Assembly (NCBI GenBank): GCA_965222645.1 | Contig: OZ244968.1 | Location: 5,766,001-5,830,000, forward strand | Source: JABDMH01 sp965222645 | GTDB taxonomy: Bacteria; Bacteroidota; Bacteroidia; Chitinophagales; Saprospiraceae | Reading direction: 5' to 3' | Length of the DNA stretch: 64,000 nucleotides | In this document: piece by piece, positions 53,347-63,300 of the stretch | How positions within the stretch are numbered: position 1 is the stretch's first letter | Layout of the letters: every line of letters starts with the position of its first letter | Notes under the pieces: model-generated | Databases searched by the model: none | Told to the model about the DNA's origin: nothing | The model's input: only the letters and a program-made list of their open reading frames with translations | Program-made: the position numbers and the translations under genes

Positions 53347-54366
53347 ATGAAATCGATGATAGGTTTTTTTCTGGCTTTGTTTTTATTCGGGTGTTCGACT
53401 CCTGCCATACTTCAGGAGACCGAGGGCGTTATGATAGCAGCTGCTAAACACTTACTGGAAGGCTTATCGAGTGAACAAAGGGCCAAAATCCAGTTCGAAG
53501 TGAATGATGAAAGCCGAGAAATCTGGCATTTTCTACCTGCAACAGATTTTGCGCGGTTCGGACTTCCACTTACGGAATTATCGGATGATCAGGATCGAAG
53601 GGTTCTGGATTTGGTAGCGGCATCATTGAGTACAGAGGGATTTGACAAGGCACAAAAAATAATGAGTCTAGAGCAGGTTTTGAGAATCCTGGAAAATAAT
53701 CCTACGAGGCGTGATCCCCAAAAGTATCACATTGCTATTTACGGTGATCCTTCAGATGAAGGTATTTGGAGCTGGGCATTTTCAGGACATCACTTATCAT
53801 TGCATTATACAATGGTGGATGGTTTGATTGCCAGTACACCTACATTCTTGGGTTCAAATCCGGCAGAAGTAAGAGAAGGGACAAAAAAGGGACTGAGGGT
53901 TCTGAGTAATGAGGAAGATCTCGCCTTAGAACTATTAAACTCTTTAGATGATATTCAGCTTAATAAAGCAGTAATTCTCGACAAAGCTCCGAGCGATGTT
54001 TATACTTCTGCCAAAAGTCATGTATCACCTCTTGAAAAAGTCGGAATTTTATTTTCCGAATTAAATGATGATCAAAAGGAGAGATGTAAAAGATTAATTG
54101 AAGAATATATCTCAATTATGCCCGCGAAAATAGGAGATAAAAGAAGGGCAAAGATTGAAAATTCCGGCTGGGATCAGATATATTTTGCCTGGGCTGGGGT
54201 CACAGATCGGAGTGATGGTCATTATTATCGTCTACAGGGTCCATCATTTCTTATCGAATTTGACAATACGCAAAACAATGCAAATCATGTACATTCGGTA
54301 TGGCGTGATTTCGACGGAGATTTTGGAAGAGATCTGATTAAAGCACATTACAACTCAAATCATTGA
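53347..54366 (+). CDS. DUF3500 lipoprotein
   Basis: 339 residues with a lipoprotein signal (GFFLALFLFGC, about Cys16). DUF3500 pattern: LLEGLSSEQRAKIQFEVNDE, SREIWHFLPATDFARFGLPL, HIAIYGDPSDEGIWSWAFSG, HHLSLHYTMVDGLIASTPTF, LGSNPAEVREGTKKGLRVLS, and near the end IYFAWAGVTDRSDGHYYRLQ, GPSFLIEFDNTQNNANHVHS. The function of the family is unknown; it is common in environmental bacteria. Its stop overlaps the start of the sulfatase gene by one base, so they are one operon. Confidence 0.9.
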   Translation: MKSMIGFFLALFLFGCSTPAILQETEGVMIAAAKHLLEGLSSEQRAKIQFEVNDESREIWHFLPATDFARFGLPLTELSDDQDRRVLDLVAASLSTEGFDKAQKIMSLEQVLRILENNPTRRDPQKYHIAIYGDPSDEGIWSWAFSGHHLSLHYTMVDGLIASTPTFLGSNPAEVREGTKKGLRVLSNEEDLALELLNSLDDIQLNKAVILDKAPSDVYTSAKSHVSPLEKVGILFSELNDDQKERCKRLIEEYISIMPAKIGDKRRAKIENSGWDQIYFAWAGVTDRSDGHYYRLQGPSFLIEFDNTQNNANHVHSVWRDFDGDFGRDLIKAHYNSNH

Positions 54367-55673
54367 TGTCAACTCGTTTTTATTTCTGGGTCTTTCTCTT
54401 TGGAGTCTTTTCCTGTGGCACATCAAAAATCTCTCCCCCAAAAAAATTGCCAAATGTAATTCTACTGATGGCAGATGACATGGGTTACGAGTGCCTTGCG
54501 TCGAATGGTAGCACAGAATACAATACACCTGTACTCGATGCAATGGCAGAGAGGGGTTTGCGCTTTGCTAATTTTCATGCTCAGCCTCTCTGTACACCCA
54601 GTCGTGTAAAGATCATGACAGGTATGTACAACTATAAAAACTACACCCATTTTGGATACCTGGATCGATCCCAATATACATTTGGATCATTGATGAAAGA
54701 GGCCAATTATAAAACCTGCATCGTGGGCAAATGGCAACTGAACGGTTTAAATAAAAATGATCCGGACAATGATGATAGCCAACGACCCAATCAATTTGGT
54801 TTTGATGAATATTGTTTGTGGCAATTGACGCAGACAAGAGCTCAGGGAGAGCGATTTGCAGATCCTTTGATCGAACAAAACGGCAAATTACTGGATCTCA
54901 CCATCGATGATTATGGTCCTGATGTTTTTTGTGAATATGCCATCGATTTTATTTCAAGAAAAAAGGAAAGCCCATTTTTCATTTATTATCCAATGGTCCT
55001 GGTCCACGATCCTTTTGTGCCCACCCCGGACAGTGAGGCTTGGAGCAATAGGGCAGGACGACACGAAAATGATACAGCGTATTTTAAGGATATGGTGGAG
55101 TATACGGATAAAATAGTCGGTAGATTATTAACAGCTCTGGAAAGAAACAACCTAATTGACAACACGCTCTTTATTTTTTTGGCAGACAATGGTACTGGAC
55201 GTCAAATCATGTCAAACACGCTTGACGGTATCATCCCAGGATCAAAGGGCCGGACCATACAGTACGGTACCCATGTACCTTCAATAATGCAATGGCCCAA
55301 TGTCATTCGCGCAGGACAGGTAAATTCAGATTTATGGGGCATTCAGGATATCTATCCGACACTGGGCGAGATTGTGGGAAGGGAGAACAAAGTGGATGGA
55401 AAGAGCCTGCTCCCGGCATTGCTGGGTAGGAGCGTCAAAACGCGAGAAGCTATGATGATCTATTACGATCCACGTCACAGTCAGAATGCGAACAAACATC
55501 GGGATTTGTACGCGTTTTCACACAGATACAAGTTATATCAGGATGGGAGATTCTTTGACCTTGAGGCAGATCCTTTTGAGCTCAATGCTAAAGTAGAGCT
55601 TTCTGATCTTGAGCTGGAAGCGAAGGAGGTCTTAGAGAAGGAACTGGAAGGAATACCTCGAATTTCGAAATAG
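54366..55673 (+). CDS. Sulfatase, lipoprotein
   Basis: 435 residues from ATG 54366 (overlapping the previous stop). Lipoprotein signal FWVFLFGVFSC (Cys17). Sulfatase signature: NVILLMADDMGYE (metal-binding DD at 37-38), CTPSRVKIMTG (CxPSR; Cys76 is the residue converted to formylglycine), YKTCIVGKWQLNGL (Lys), PMVLVHDPFVPTP (His), FIFLADNGTGRQ (Asp/Asn). It removes sulfate from a glycan or small ester in the periplasm. A maturase is not seen here. It fits a role in sulfated-polysaccharide use with the symporter at 56760. Confidence 0.93.
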   Translation: MSTRFYFWVFLFGVFSCGTSKISPPKKLPNVILLMADDMGYECLASNGSTEYNTPVLDAMAERGLRFANFHAQPLCTPSRVKIMTGMYNYKNYTHFGYLDRSQYTFGSLMKEANYKTCIVGKWQLNGLNKNDPDNDDSQRPNQFGFDEYCLWQLTQTRAQGERFADPLIEQNGKLLDLTIDDYGPDVFCEYAIDFISRKKESPFFIYYPMVLVHDPFVPTPDSEAWSNRAGRHENDTAYFKDMVEYTDKIVGRLLTALERNNLIDNTLFIFLADNGTGRQIMSNTLDGIIPGSKGRTIQYGTHVPSIMQWPNVIRAGQVNSDLWGIQDIYPTLGEIVGRENKVDGKSLLPALLGRSVKTREAMMIYYDPRHSQNANKHRDLYAFSHRYKLYQDGRFFDLEADPFELNAKVELSDLELEAKEVLEKELEGIPRISK

Positions 55674-55860
55674 CCTATAAGTGATTGATTGTCAAAAATA
55701 TGGGAGCTCACGAGTAGCCGAAATTCTGAAAGAATTCCCGAATTTTCGTAGTATGTTTTAACAGCATTTTAAGATCCATCATTTTCAGCTGACCAACATT
55801 TTTATTAAATTCGGCATCCTAAATTTATTTATGTCACCAAACTTTAAAATTGGAATAACA

Positions 55861-56652
55861 ATGAAGACACTTCAATTAGTATTACTGTTTTTTCTTTCGG
55901 CGGGAGTGCTGCTGGCTCAAGAGACCGCTACAGAATCAGCCGCAAGCCTCTACAACGATGGTTTGGCATCACTGAAAGCAAAAGATTATAACAAGGCATA
56001 TGACTTAATGCTCAAGGCGATCGAGGTCGCTGATCCCGAGGCCGATGCTAAGGTTCTTAGATTGGCAAAGGGCAATGGGTCAATTGCTGCCTACTATAAA
56101 GGAAATCAACTGGTAAAAGAAAAAAAGTATGACGAAGCGCAGGCTCTTTTTGATAAAGGAATCGAACTAAATGCCAATTCGTACACGTGCTACTATGGAA
56201 AGGCAAAGATTCTGGATGATCAGAGCAAGACTGCTGATGCCGTAGCTGCCTACCTCGCTGCTGCTGAAGTGGCAACGAAAGTGGAGAAAGCAGACCGAGC
56301 GGAGAGATATACAAAACGCGCTGCTAACCTCGTCGGACTCGCTTATGGCAAAAAACAATACGATGATGCCATCGCAGCTGGGGAAGCATTTCTCGCCAGC
56401 AATGAAGCAACTGATGTGAGTTATTATGTCGCGAAGTCTTTATTAGAAAAGGGTAACGCCTCAGATGCAATTGCCCACGCCGAAAAGGCAAATGAAATGG
56501 CTGGTGATGCCGGAGAGGGAAAATATATTTTGGCGTTGGCCGAAGCTTATGAAGCCGCCGGAAATAAGAGCGCAGCGGCAGCAGCTTATGGCAAAGTCCC
56601 TAAAGGAAAGTACTTTGATCACGCTCAATACAAAGCTGGACAATTGAAATAA
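55861..56652 (+). CDS. Exported TPR-repeat protein
   Basis: 263 residues from ATG 55861; the ATG at 55831 would add ten residues before the signal peptide (KTLQLVLLFFLSAGVLLAQ). About six TPR-like helical repeats follow: AASLYNDGLASLKAKDYNKA, AAYYKGNQLVKEKKYDEAQA, TCYYGKAKILDDQSKTADAV, LVGLAYGKKQYDDAIAAGEA, SYYVAKSLLEKGNASDAIAH and LALAEAYEAAGNKSAAAAAY. The protein is alanine and lysine rich. TPRs bind partner proteins; the partner is unknown. A strong terminator follows at 56677-56709. Confidence 0.85.
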   Translation: MKTLQLVLLFFLSAGVLLAQETATESAASLYNDGLASLKAKDYNKAYDLMLKAIEVADPEADAKVLRLAKGNGSIAAYYKGNQLVKEKKYDEAQALFDKGIELNANSYTCYYGKAKILDDQSKTADAVAAYLAAAEVATKVEKADRAERYTKRAANLVGLAYGKKQYDDAIAAGEAFLASNEATDVSYYVAKSLLEKGNASDAIAHAEKANEMAGDAGEGKYILALAEAYEAAGNKSAAAAAYGKVPKGKYFDHAQYKAGQLK

Positions 56653-56676
56653 AAGAAAATCATTGTTTAGACTTTT

Positions 56677-56709
56677 GGCTTCTCATGTGATATGAGAAGC
56701 CTTTTTTTT
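56677..56709 (+). terminator. Rho-independent terminator after the TPR gene
   Basis: A ten-pair perfect stem, GGCTTCTCAT - GTGAT - ATGAGAAGCC, is followed by eight Ts, beginning 24 bases after the stop codon. Confidence 0.95.
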
Positions 56710-56759
56710 GGAGGCATTAATTAATTATTTTGCCGGCTCTTAAGTAGTGTGAGCATTTT

Positions 56760-58355
56760 ATGCAGTTTATAACATTCCTTGTTTTTACTGGTTTCGTAGC
56801 AGGCTTTGCCACATGGAAACTCAGGCGCGATAATTTAAGTACTCAAGACGGATATTTTCTTGGTGGTAGGAGTCTTACGGGGATCGTTATTGCGGGGTCA
56901 ATGCTCTTGACTAACATTTCTACCGAACACCTCATAGGCCTCAACGGATCTGCATATCGCAATGGGGCAATCATAATAGCGTGGGAGGTAACATCAGCAC
57001 TGGCGCTGGTAGCTGCAGCAATTTATTTCGTGCCGCGATATTTAAAAATGGGGCTTACAACCATCCCCCAATTTTTAGAGATGCGTTTCGATGGGTTTAC
57101 CCGCACCTTCGTGGCTTTTTTACTCATTGTTTCATTTGTGAGTACTTTGCTTCCCATTGTACTTTACACCGGAGCTATTAATATCGAGAGCCTGTTTGGG
57201 ATTTCAGAATTACTGGGTGTCTCGAAACTCGAGGGACTTTGGATTACGGTGCTCGCGGTGGGCATTATAGGATCGGTTTACGCCATTTTTGGTGGGTTAA
57301 AAATGGTAGCATATACAGACACAATCAATGGTTTTGGATTGTTGCTGGCTGGACTGCTGGTACCGCTGCTGGCCCTTTGGGAAATCGGAGATGGAAATAT
57401 AATCCGGGGACTTCATGCAGTATATGAATTTGCACCGGAAAAATTTAATGTCGTGAGTAAGGAGGCTGGAGTGGGTCCGGGAAGCAGGGATGCTATTCTA
57501 CCTTTCGAAGTCCTATTTACAGGCTTGATCATAAATCAGTTGTATTTCTGGACCATGCATCAATCGATTATTCAAAGGGCTTTGGGGGCAATCAGCCTCA
57601 GGGAGGCCCAAAAAGGTTTACTATTTACAGGTGTATTGAAGATCCTGATCCCGCTTGTCGTGATCTTGCCAGGTATAATTGGTTACTATTATTTTCAGGA
57701 TACACTATATGGTGAGCAGGACACAGTATATCCCATGCTCGTAAAAAAAGTCATGCCACTCTGGATGACCGGATTTTTTGTCGCTGTTGTGATGGGTGCA
57801 GTGTTAAGCACATTCAACAGTGCATTAAATAGCGCTGCTACTATTTTTAGCCTGGGTATTTACAAACGCTATTTTCGTCGCGATGCAGGTGAAGGGCAAT
57901 TGGTCAGGATAGGGAAATCGATATCGGCTATATTAGCAGTGTTTGCTATAGTCATTGCGCCGTTTGTCGCAAATGCTCCTGCCGGGCTGTACCAATTGTT
58001 GCAACAGCTCAATGGCATTTTTTTCATTCCTATTGCCACGGTCATTCTGGCGGGATTCTTTTTTCCAAAGGTATCAGCACGTGGTGCCAAGGCCGGCTTA
58101 TTTTTTGGACTGGGATTTTACGTTTTTATGAATTTTGTTCTGAGAGTGGACTTACACTTTGTCCACATCTGGGGCATCGAGTTTGTTTTAAATCTGATTG
58201 TGATGCATTTGGTGTCCCTGGTCTATCTGAATGATAATCCTTTTAAAATTGTAGATGTGGGAGCTGTCGCCATGGAGCCTTGGAAGTACGCCCGGGGGAT
58301 GAGTTTTACCCTGGTGGTGATTACAGTTTTGATTTATATATGTTTGGGATTTTGA
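56760..58355 (+). CDS. Sodium:solute symporter (SSS family)
   Basis: 531 residues with about 14 membrane segments. Family marks: DGYFLGGRSLTGIVIAGSML, LTNISTEHLIGLNGSAYRNG, GLTTIPQFLEMRFDGFTR, AIFGGLKMVAYTDTINGFGL, MHQSIIQRALGAISLREAQK, then GAVLSTFNSALNSAATIFSL (the N-S-A-L/N-S-A-A sodium-site region). It resembles SglT/galactose-type sodium:sugar transporters. It likely imports a sugar or sugar acid, possibly one released by the nearby sulfatase or lyases. It stands alone after a terminator. Confidence 0.93.
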   Translation: MQFITFLVFTGFVAGFATWKLRRDNLSTQDGYFLGGRSLTGIVIAGSMLLTNISTEHLIGLNGSAYRNGAIIIAWEVTSALALVAAAIYFVPRYLKMGLTTIPQFLEMRFDGFTRTFVAFLLIVSFVSTLLPIVLYTGAINIESLFGISELLGVSKLEGLWITVLAVGIIGSVYAIFGGLKMVAYTDTINGFGLLLAGLLVPLLALWEIGDGNIIRGLHAVYEFAPEKFNVVSKEAGVGPGSRDAILPFEVLFTGLIINQLYFWTMHQSIIQRALGAISLREAQKGLLFTGVLKILIPLVVILPGIIGYYYFQDTLYGEQDTVYPMLVKKVMPLWMTGFFVAVVMGAVLSTFNSALNSAATIFSLGIYKRYFRRDAGEGQLVRIGKSISAILAVFAIVIAPFVANAPAGLYQLLQQLNGIFFIPIATVILAGFFFPKVSARGAKAGLFFGLGFYVFMNFVLRVDLHFVHIWGIEFVLNLIVMHLVSLVYLNDNPFKIVDVGAVAMEPWKYARGMSFTLVVITVLIYICLGF

Positions 58356-58629
58356 TTGCTTAATATGAGAATCCCTATTCAGAACTCATGACGAATCTTG
58401 GGATTATGATTAGGGCTTCACAATTAGAGTCAAGTGTTTATTGGTCTTTCACTTGGTTTGCTACTTTATGCTTTATTGGGTTATCTGATGTAATACAAAA
58501 CACGGGGTCAAATTCTCGTTGTACGAAATTCTTTTTATATATTAGTACCAAGTGTAAGTAAAACACGAATTATTTGCTAAAGTAAATATCGACATATAAG
58601 TTTTAGGTGTTCTATTAGGCTCCCTTAAA

Positions 58630-58711
58630 TCACCATTTCTAGGCCATAGCCCTAAATAGAAACAAGCGCCTTCGGGCGCGGACTTTCTACTTGGGCTATG
58701 CGGTATGGTGA
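58630..58711. ncRNA. Nested hairpin, candidate structured RNA or extragenic palindrome
   Basis: Five stems lie inside each other: TCACCAT/ATGGTGA (58630-58636, 58705-58711), CATAGCCC/GGGCTATG (58645-58652, 58693-58700), TAGAAA/TTTCTA (58657-58662, 58684-58689) and GCGCC/GGCGC (58666-58670, 58675-58679) closed by a TTCG tetraloop, a very stable RNA loop. The internal loops are short. The symmetry favours a structured RNA or a repeated palindromic element; there is no T-run, so a simple terminator is unlikely. The strand cannot be decided. Confidence 0.55.
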
Positions 58712-58972
58712 TACCGGGGGATCCGGTGGAGTAGCTTCGCGCCTATTTTAGTCCATAAACATTAACCGGCTCCAAAAGAAGTTAACGGAGGCACAAACCA
58801 AAATGATCATGCACCTCATCTAGATTTTCCAAAAAAAGATTTCATAGAAATTATACCGTAACCTGTCCTTGATCTGGGCGAGTAAAAAGTTGATGCCATA
58901 AAGATGGGATCAAGGGTTATATGGGTGTTATACCATAACCTGTATGGGTGTGGGGATGTATCCGTACACCTG

Positions 58973-59013
58973 CACCGGCCTGCTTGAGTTTTTAGCGGAT
59001 TCATAGGCCGGTG
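58973..59013. repeat. Inverted repeat just upstream of the M43-like gene
   Basis: CACCGGCCT (58973-58981) and AGGCCGGTG (59005-59013) form a perfect nine-base stem with a 23-base loop, ending 42 bases before the start codon. It could be an operator or a leader hairpin. Confidence 0.6.
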
Positions 59014-59055
59014 TATTTTAATCAAAATTATTAAAACCATTTTTATCTAAAGCCT

Positions 59056-60375
59056 ATGAAGCTCCTCGGCCTTTACCCAAAACTCGCAATAGCCATCCTG
59101 CTCTGTACTGTGACATGTAGTACCATAAACGGCCAAGACCGTCCCTACCGCCATATCAAAACCAATGAATACCTGGAACGAATAAAAAAGAAAGATAAAG
59201 CAGAAAAAAAAGCTCAACACGACCTAAAAAAATGGTTGAAAAAATCAGAAAAAGAAAGCAAGCGACTAAAGGGTGTGGTCATACCCGTGGTCTTTCATGT
59301 ATTATATACATCTGACGAAAATAAAATCACCGAAGATCAGGTGATGAGTCAGGTGCAGGCCCTTAATGACCACTTCGGTGATGAGTTGAGAATCAGTGAA
59401 AGAGATTCCACCCGGAAGGAAAAAGACAAACAATACAAAAAAGGCGGCTTTAATAAACTGGCTGACCAGGCAGGTATCCAATTTTGTTTAGGAGCTCAAA
59501 AAAAAGGAAATTCTCTGATTAAAGGGATCCAGTATTACAGTGCAACTGCACCCGTGTCGCCCTACGACAACAGGATCAAAGAAAAAAAAGACGGAGGTGT
59601 CGATGCCTGGGATACGGATAAGTTTATCAATATCTGGATCACGGATCTGCCGGATAGTGTGAGTGGCTATGCCCAGATGCCGGGCTACGATAAAGCCACA
59701 GACGGGATCGTGGTAGACTACCGGTATGTAGGCAGGATGGGCACGGCACAGAGTCCGTATGCGGAGGGCAAAACCCTGGTACACCTGATTGGTAATTACC
59801 TGGGTGTGCCCTCTGCCTGGAGCAAGAACTGCACATCAGATATCCGGGATGTGCCTCCGCACAATGCTCCCAATTTTGGCTGTCCGGGCTACCGGCATCT
59901 GAGTACCTGCTACGGTTTTCCACTGGAGATGACCATGAACTTTATGGACAACACAGACGATGCGTGTATGTATATGTTTACCCGCGGGCAGATCGACCGG
60001 ATGCACGCAGCCCTCAGCAAGGGAGGTCCACGCTACGGTCTTTGGAACCACACGGAGACAGTCTGCCATGACCTGGAGGAAGTAAGCCTGCGCGAACAAC
60101 TCAATGAGGAACCTCCAAATGCATCCCGGGCCTACCTTAATATTTATCCCAATCCGGGTCGCAGCTTTTTGACGCTCGAAAGTGGTCAAATTCCCTCGGA
60201 GGAGCCCGTGCGAATTGACATTATTGATATCACGGGAAAAAGAGTCTGGCAACAACGGGAGTTATTTCCGAACAGCATTTTCAAAATCGATTGTGGCAGC
60301 TGGAGTCGCGGGATCTATTTTGTGGTGATCAACAATAAAGTATCTGAGCCCTATCAAAAAATCATTTTGCTATGA
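59056..60375 (+). CDS. M43 (pappalysin)-like T9SS protein with a dead active site
   Basis: 439 residues with a signal peptide (LAIAILLCTVTCSTINGQ). A charged helical prodomain (about 30-70) is followed by an M43-like domain: VVIPVVFHVLYTSDENKITE, QVMSQVQALNDHFGDE, QAGIQFCLG, KFINIWITDLPDSVSGYAQM. The zinc motif position reads TLVHLIGNYLGV: the HExxHxxGxxH pattern has kept H243 and G250, but E is L244, the second H is N247 and the third is S253. The later MTMNFMDNTDDACMYMF Met-turn block is intact. It is therefore probably a non-catalytic binding protein. A T9SS domain ends it (LNIYPNPGRSFLTLE). Its stop overlaps the next start (ATGA). Confidence 0.88.
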   Translation: MKLLGLYPKLAIAILLCTVTCSTINGQDRPYRHIKTNEYLERIKKKDKAEKKAQHDLKKWLKKSEKESKRLKGVVIPVVFHVLYTSDENKITEDQVMSQVQALNDHFGDELRISERDSTRKEKDKQYKKGGFNKLADQAGIQFCLGAQKKGNSLIKGIQYYSATAPVSPYDNRIKEKKDGGVDAWDTDKFINIWITDLPDSVSGYAQMPGYDKATDGIVVDYRYVGRMGTAQSPYAEGKTLVHLIGNYLGVPSAWSKNCTSDIRDVPPHNAPNFGCPGYRHLSTCYGFPLEMTMNFMDNTDDACMYMFTRGQIDRMHAALSKGGPRYGLWNHTETVCHDLEEVSLREQLNEEPPNASRAYLNIYPNPGRSFLTLESGQIPSEEPVRIDIIDITGKRVWQQRELFPNSIFKIDCGSWSRGIYFVVINNKVSEPYQKIILL

Positions 60376-63300
60376 AAAAATTGAAAAAATCGTACTTTAA
60401 AAAACAAATGAAAATGCACGGGACAGGAAAAAATAAAATATCCTTTTTGTGGATAATTCCTGATTGGAAGTCCGCCTTGATTTTTCTAGCCGTTTATTTA
60501 TTTCCTGCGTGTTCTCTGGCCCAGTACCATCAGGGCACCAATATATCGGGAAGTTTTGGAAAGCTGATAGACATCCCGGTGAGTGCACACACGGGTACAC
60601 CCCTTATTACAGTACCGATGGGGACGATCGAGGAAGGGCCTCTGCGGGTACCCTTTGGATTGCAATATCACAGCACGGGTCCAAAAGCCGGCGAGTTGGC
60701 CGGAGACCCGGGCCTGGGATTTCAATTTTTTGGAGGAGGCGCAATATTCCGTCAACACAAACATATGCTGGATGAGGATGACAACAATGGTCGCAAAGGC
60801 TACTATATGCACGGAGGGGATCTGACGGTGGCCGCAACACATCGCACGGAAGTAGAAAATAATATCCGGGATGGCGAAAAAGACATTTTTACTTTTTATA
60901 TGCCGGGATACCAGGGTCAGTTTGAATTTTCAGGAGGCGACGGTGTAAATCCATCGGAGGTTATTTTGATACCGGATAACAACTTAAAAATAGAAGTCAC
61001 CGGGATTTTATGTCCAGCAGAGCCATTTAGTTGTTCTATTCTAGGTTTTGTAGTCACGGCACCGGATGGCACAAAGTATTATTTTGGAAGATTGCCTGAC
61101 AAGGCCGACATCGATGTCGATTACACTACAAATGTAAACCTACCCGGTGGTCATCCACAAAAATATATGTACAGTGCCTGGCACCTACGTCGAATCGAAA
61201 CGTATGATGGAAAAAACACGATAGAATATCGATACCGGCCCAGTGTATACAGGTACGAGACACTGGTGCCCTCCGACCTCAAGGTGACCCATGTCACTAA
61301 CGGCAGTACCACACAGGTGGCCATTCCGGAACCATACACGTCAGTGCTGAGCGGTACGCAAATACGCTATCAGACCTTGGAGGTAATCTCTGAGGTGCTT
61401 GATTCGATCATCACCCGCACCCAGGTGATTGATTTTGAGCATGCCGACCGCACCGATGTCAGTGTTGTATCCGGTAATCAAAAATTGCGGATCAGCGGTG
61501 TAAAAATACACGAAGGAGACAGTCATTGCAAGCAATATGCTTTTACCCAAAGCTATTTTACGGACGGTAGCGGGATGAACGATCCCTGGCGCAAAAGACT
61601 TAAACTGGATGCGGTAACACTCAAGAGTTGTGACAATACCCAAAGCATCCCGGCCTATTCCTTTACCTACCTCAATCCCAATGGCCTACCACCCCGGCTC
61701 ACCAAAGGCCTGGATCACTACGGCGGCTACAACGGCAAAACGGCAAACAACAGTCTGTCTACCCTCATTCCCAATACGACGTATGTGTCCCCAAACAATC
61801 AGACCACCTTTAGCTACGGAAACGCGAACCGGGATGTAGACACGACCTATGCCAAGCGTGGCCTGCTCACGAAAATCACGCTGCCCACCGGAGGGTACCA
61901 TGAGTACATCTGGGAGGCCAATCGAGCCCTGGATCCCAATGCCCAGGGAGATAAAACATCCATACAGGACCTGGAAGCCGGCAGAACATCTCCGGCATCT
62001 TCCTGCACTCCCTCTACCCACACAGCCTCCTACAGCACCACCCTCTCATCCGCTCAAATCACCAACGGCCATTTTGTCTACGGCATCAGCAGCCATTTTG
62101 GCGACTGTGCCGGCAATACGACCCTGGTGCGCCTGGAGGTGCTCCAAAACAATGTGGTCAAGATATTGGAAGAATTTAATTATGACGGCCCCTTTCAGAT
62201 GGGTCCGGTAGCCCTGGCGGGTCATGGATTAAGCTCAAGTACATCGACCACCTTCCGGCTTACGGTAAATAACGAAGGCCGCGGCTTTGCCGATATCTAC
62301 TACTACCAGACTGTCCCGGACGATGTAGTGGTCGGTGGTTTCAGGATCAAGCAGACCATCGCCCACGATGGATTTGACACCAGCCGGGACATCATCAAGA
62401 ACTATAAATACCGGAAGAGTTTTACGGACAATAAATCCAGCGGGGTGTATATCGGCAGGCCCCTATATGGAGATGTGGTGCGCAGCTATGGCACCCCAGT
62501 TACGTATGAGCTGATGGCCGAACCCTTCAGCCTGGCACCACTGACCTCCTTTGAGGGATATCATATCGGTTATTCCCGGGTGGAGATTGAGCACAACGGA
62601 AACGGCACCACGGTGCAGACCTTTAAAACCGAAGATTTTAATCACACCCCCGGATATCCTTCCACCGGATTACAAGCCCGTGTCCTGGCCGGCAGTCACG
62701 ACTCGACTGCCATTTTAGACTCCGGGGACAATTTGGTGAGCTACGACCGGAGTGTGGAAAAAAACGATTTTTATCAAAATCTGGGAGGCATCAACATCAG
62801 GCTAAAAAAAATAACGGGCATCCCCACGAATTACACGTATAAAGTATACAACAACGTCACCCGCAATTATTTTAGACCGGATACCACCGTAAATTATCTG
62901 GATGGAGTGGAGGTGAAAAGCGATTACGTCTATGGTAATAATTATTTCCTGGAGCCTACACAGATCAGATTTAATGACAGCAAGGGCTTTGTTGTGTCTT
63001 CCAAGATTGCCTATTTGTCATCGTATGCGCATGACACAGAGTTAAAAGATTATTTTATCGATCACCACATGATCGGGGTGCCCTATGAGCAGAAAAAGAA
63101 TGTGTCTACCTATGATTTGGATGGCACTCGCACTTTATGGTCTGCTTTTAATAATACATCCGGATCACCCCAAAGTGACACGAGCAATGCCTTCCCCTAT
63201 CCCAGATACAGTCAGGCACTGGAAACCGATTATTCGGGCACACCATTTATTGTAGATTGGCGCTCCCTCACGGAGTATTTAAAGTACGACATGCGTTATG

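Larger units (their letters stand above)
58356..59055. other. Long non-coding region with strong hairpins upstream of the M43/Rhs genes
   Basis: No gene is supported in 700 bases; the 58816-59040 minus frame has no family motifs. It holds the nested stem at 58630-58711 and a stem CACCGGCCT/AGGCCGGTG (58973-58981 and 59005-59013) just upstream of the next start. CCTTGATC/GATCAAGG (58867-58874 and 58908-58915) and ACCGG-GGGAT-CCGGT (58713-58727) are further inverted repeats. It must contain the promoter for the M43-like/Rhs pair. Confidence 0.7.

Noticed and set aside
58816..59040. A 74-residue minus-strand frame
   Set aside because: It crosses the inverted repeats and has no family motif.
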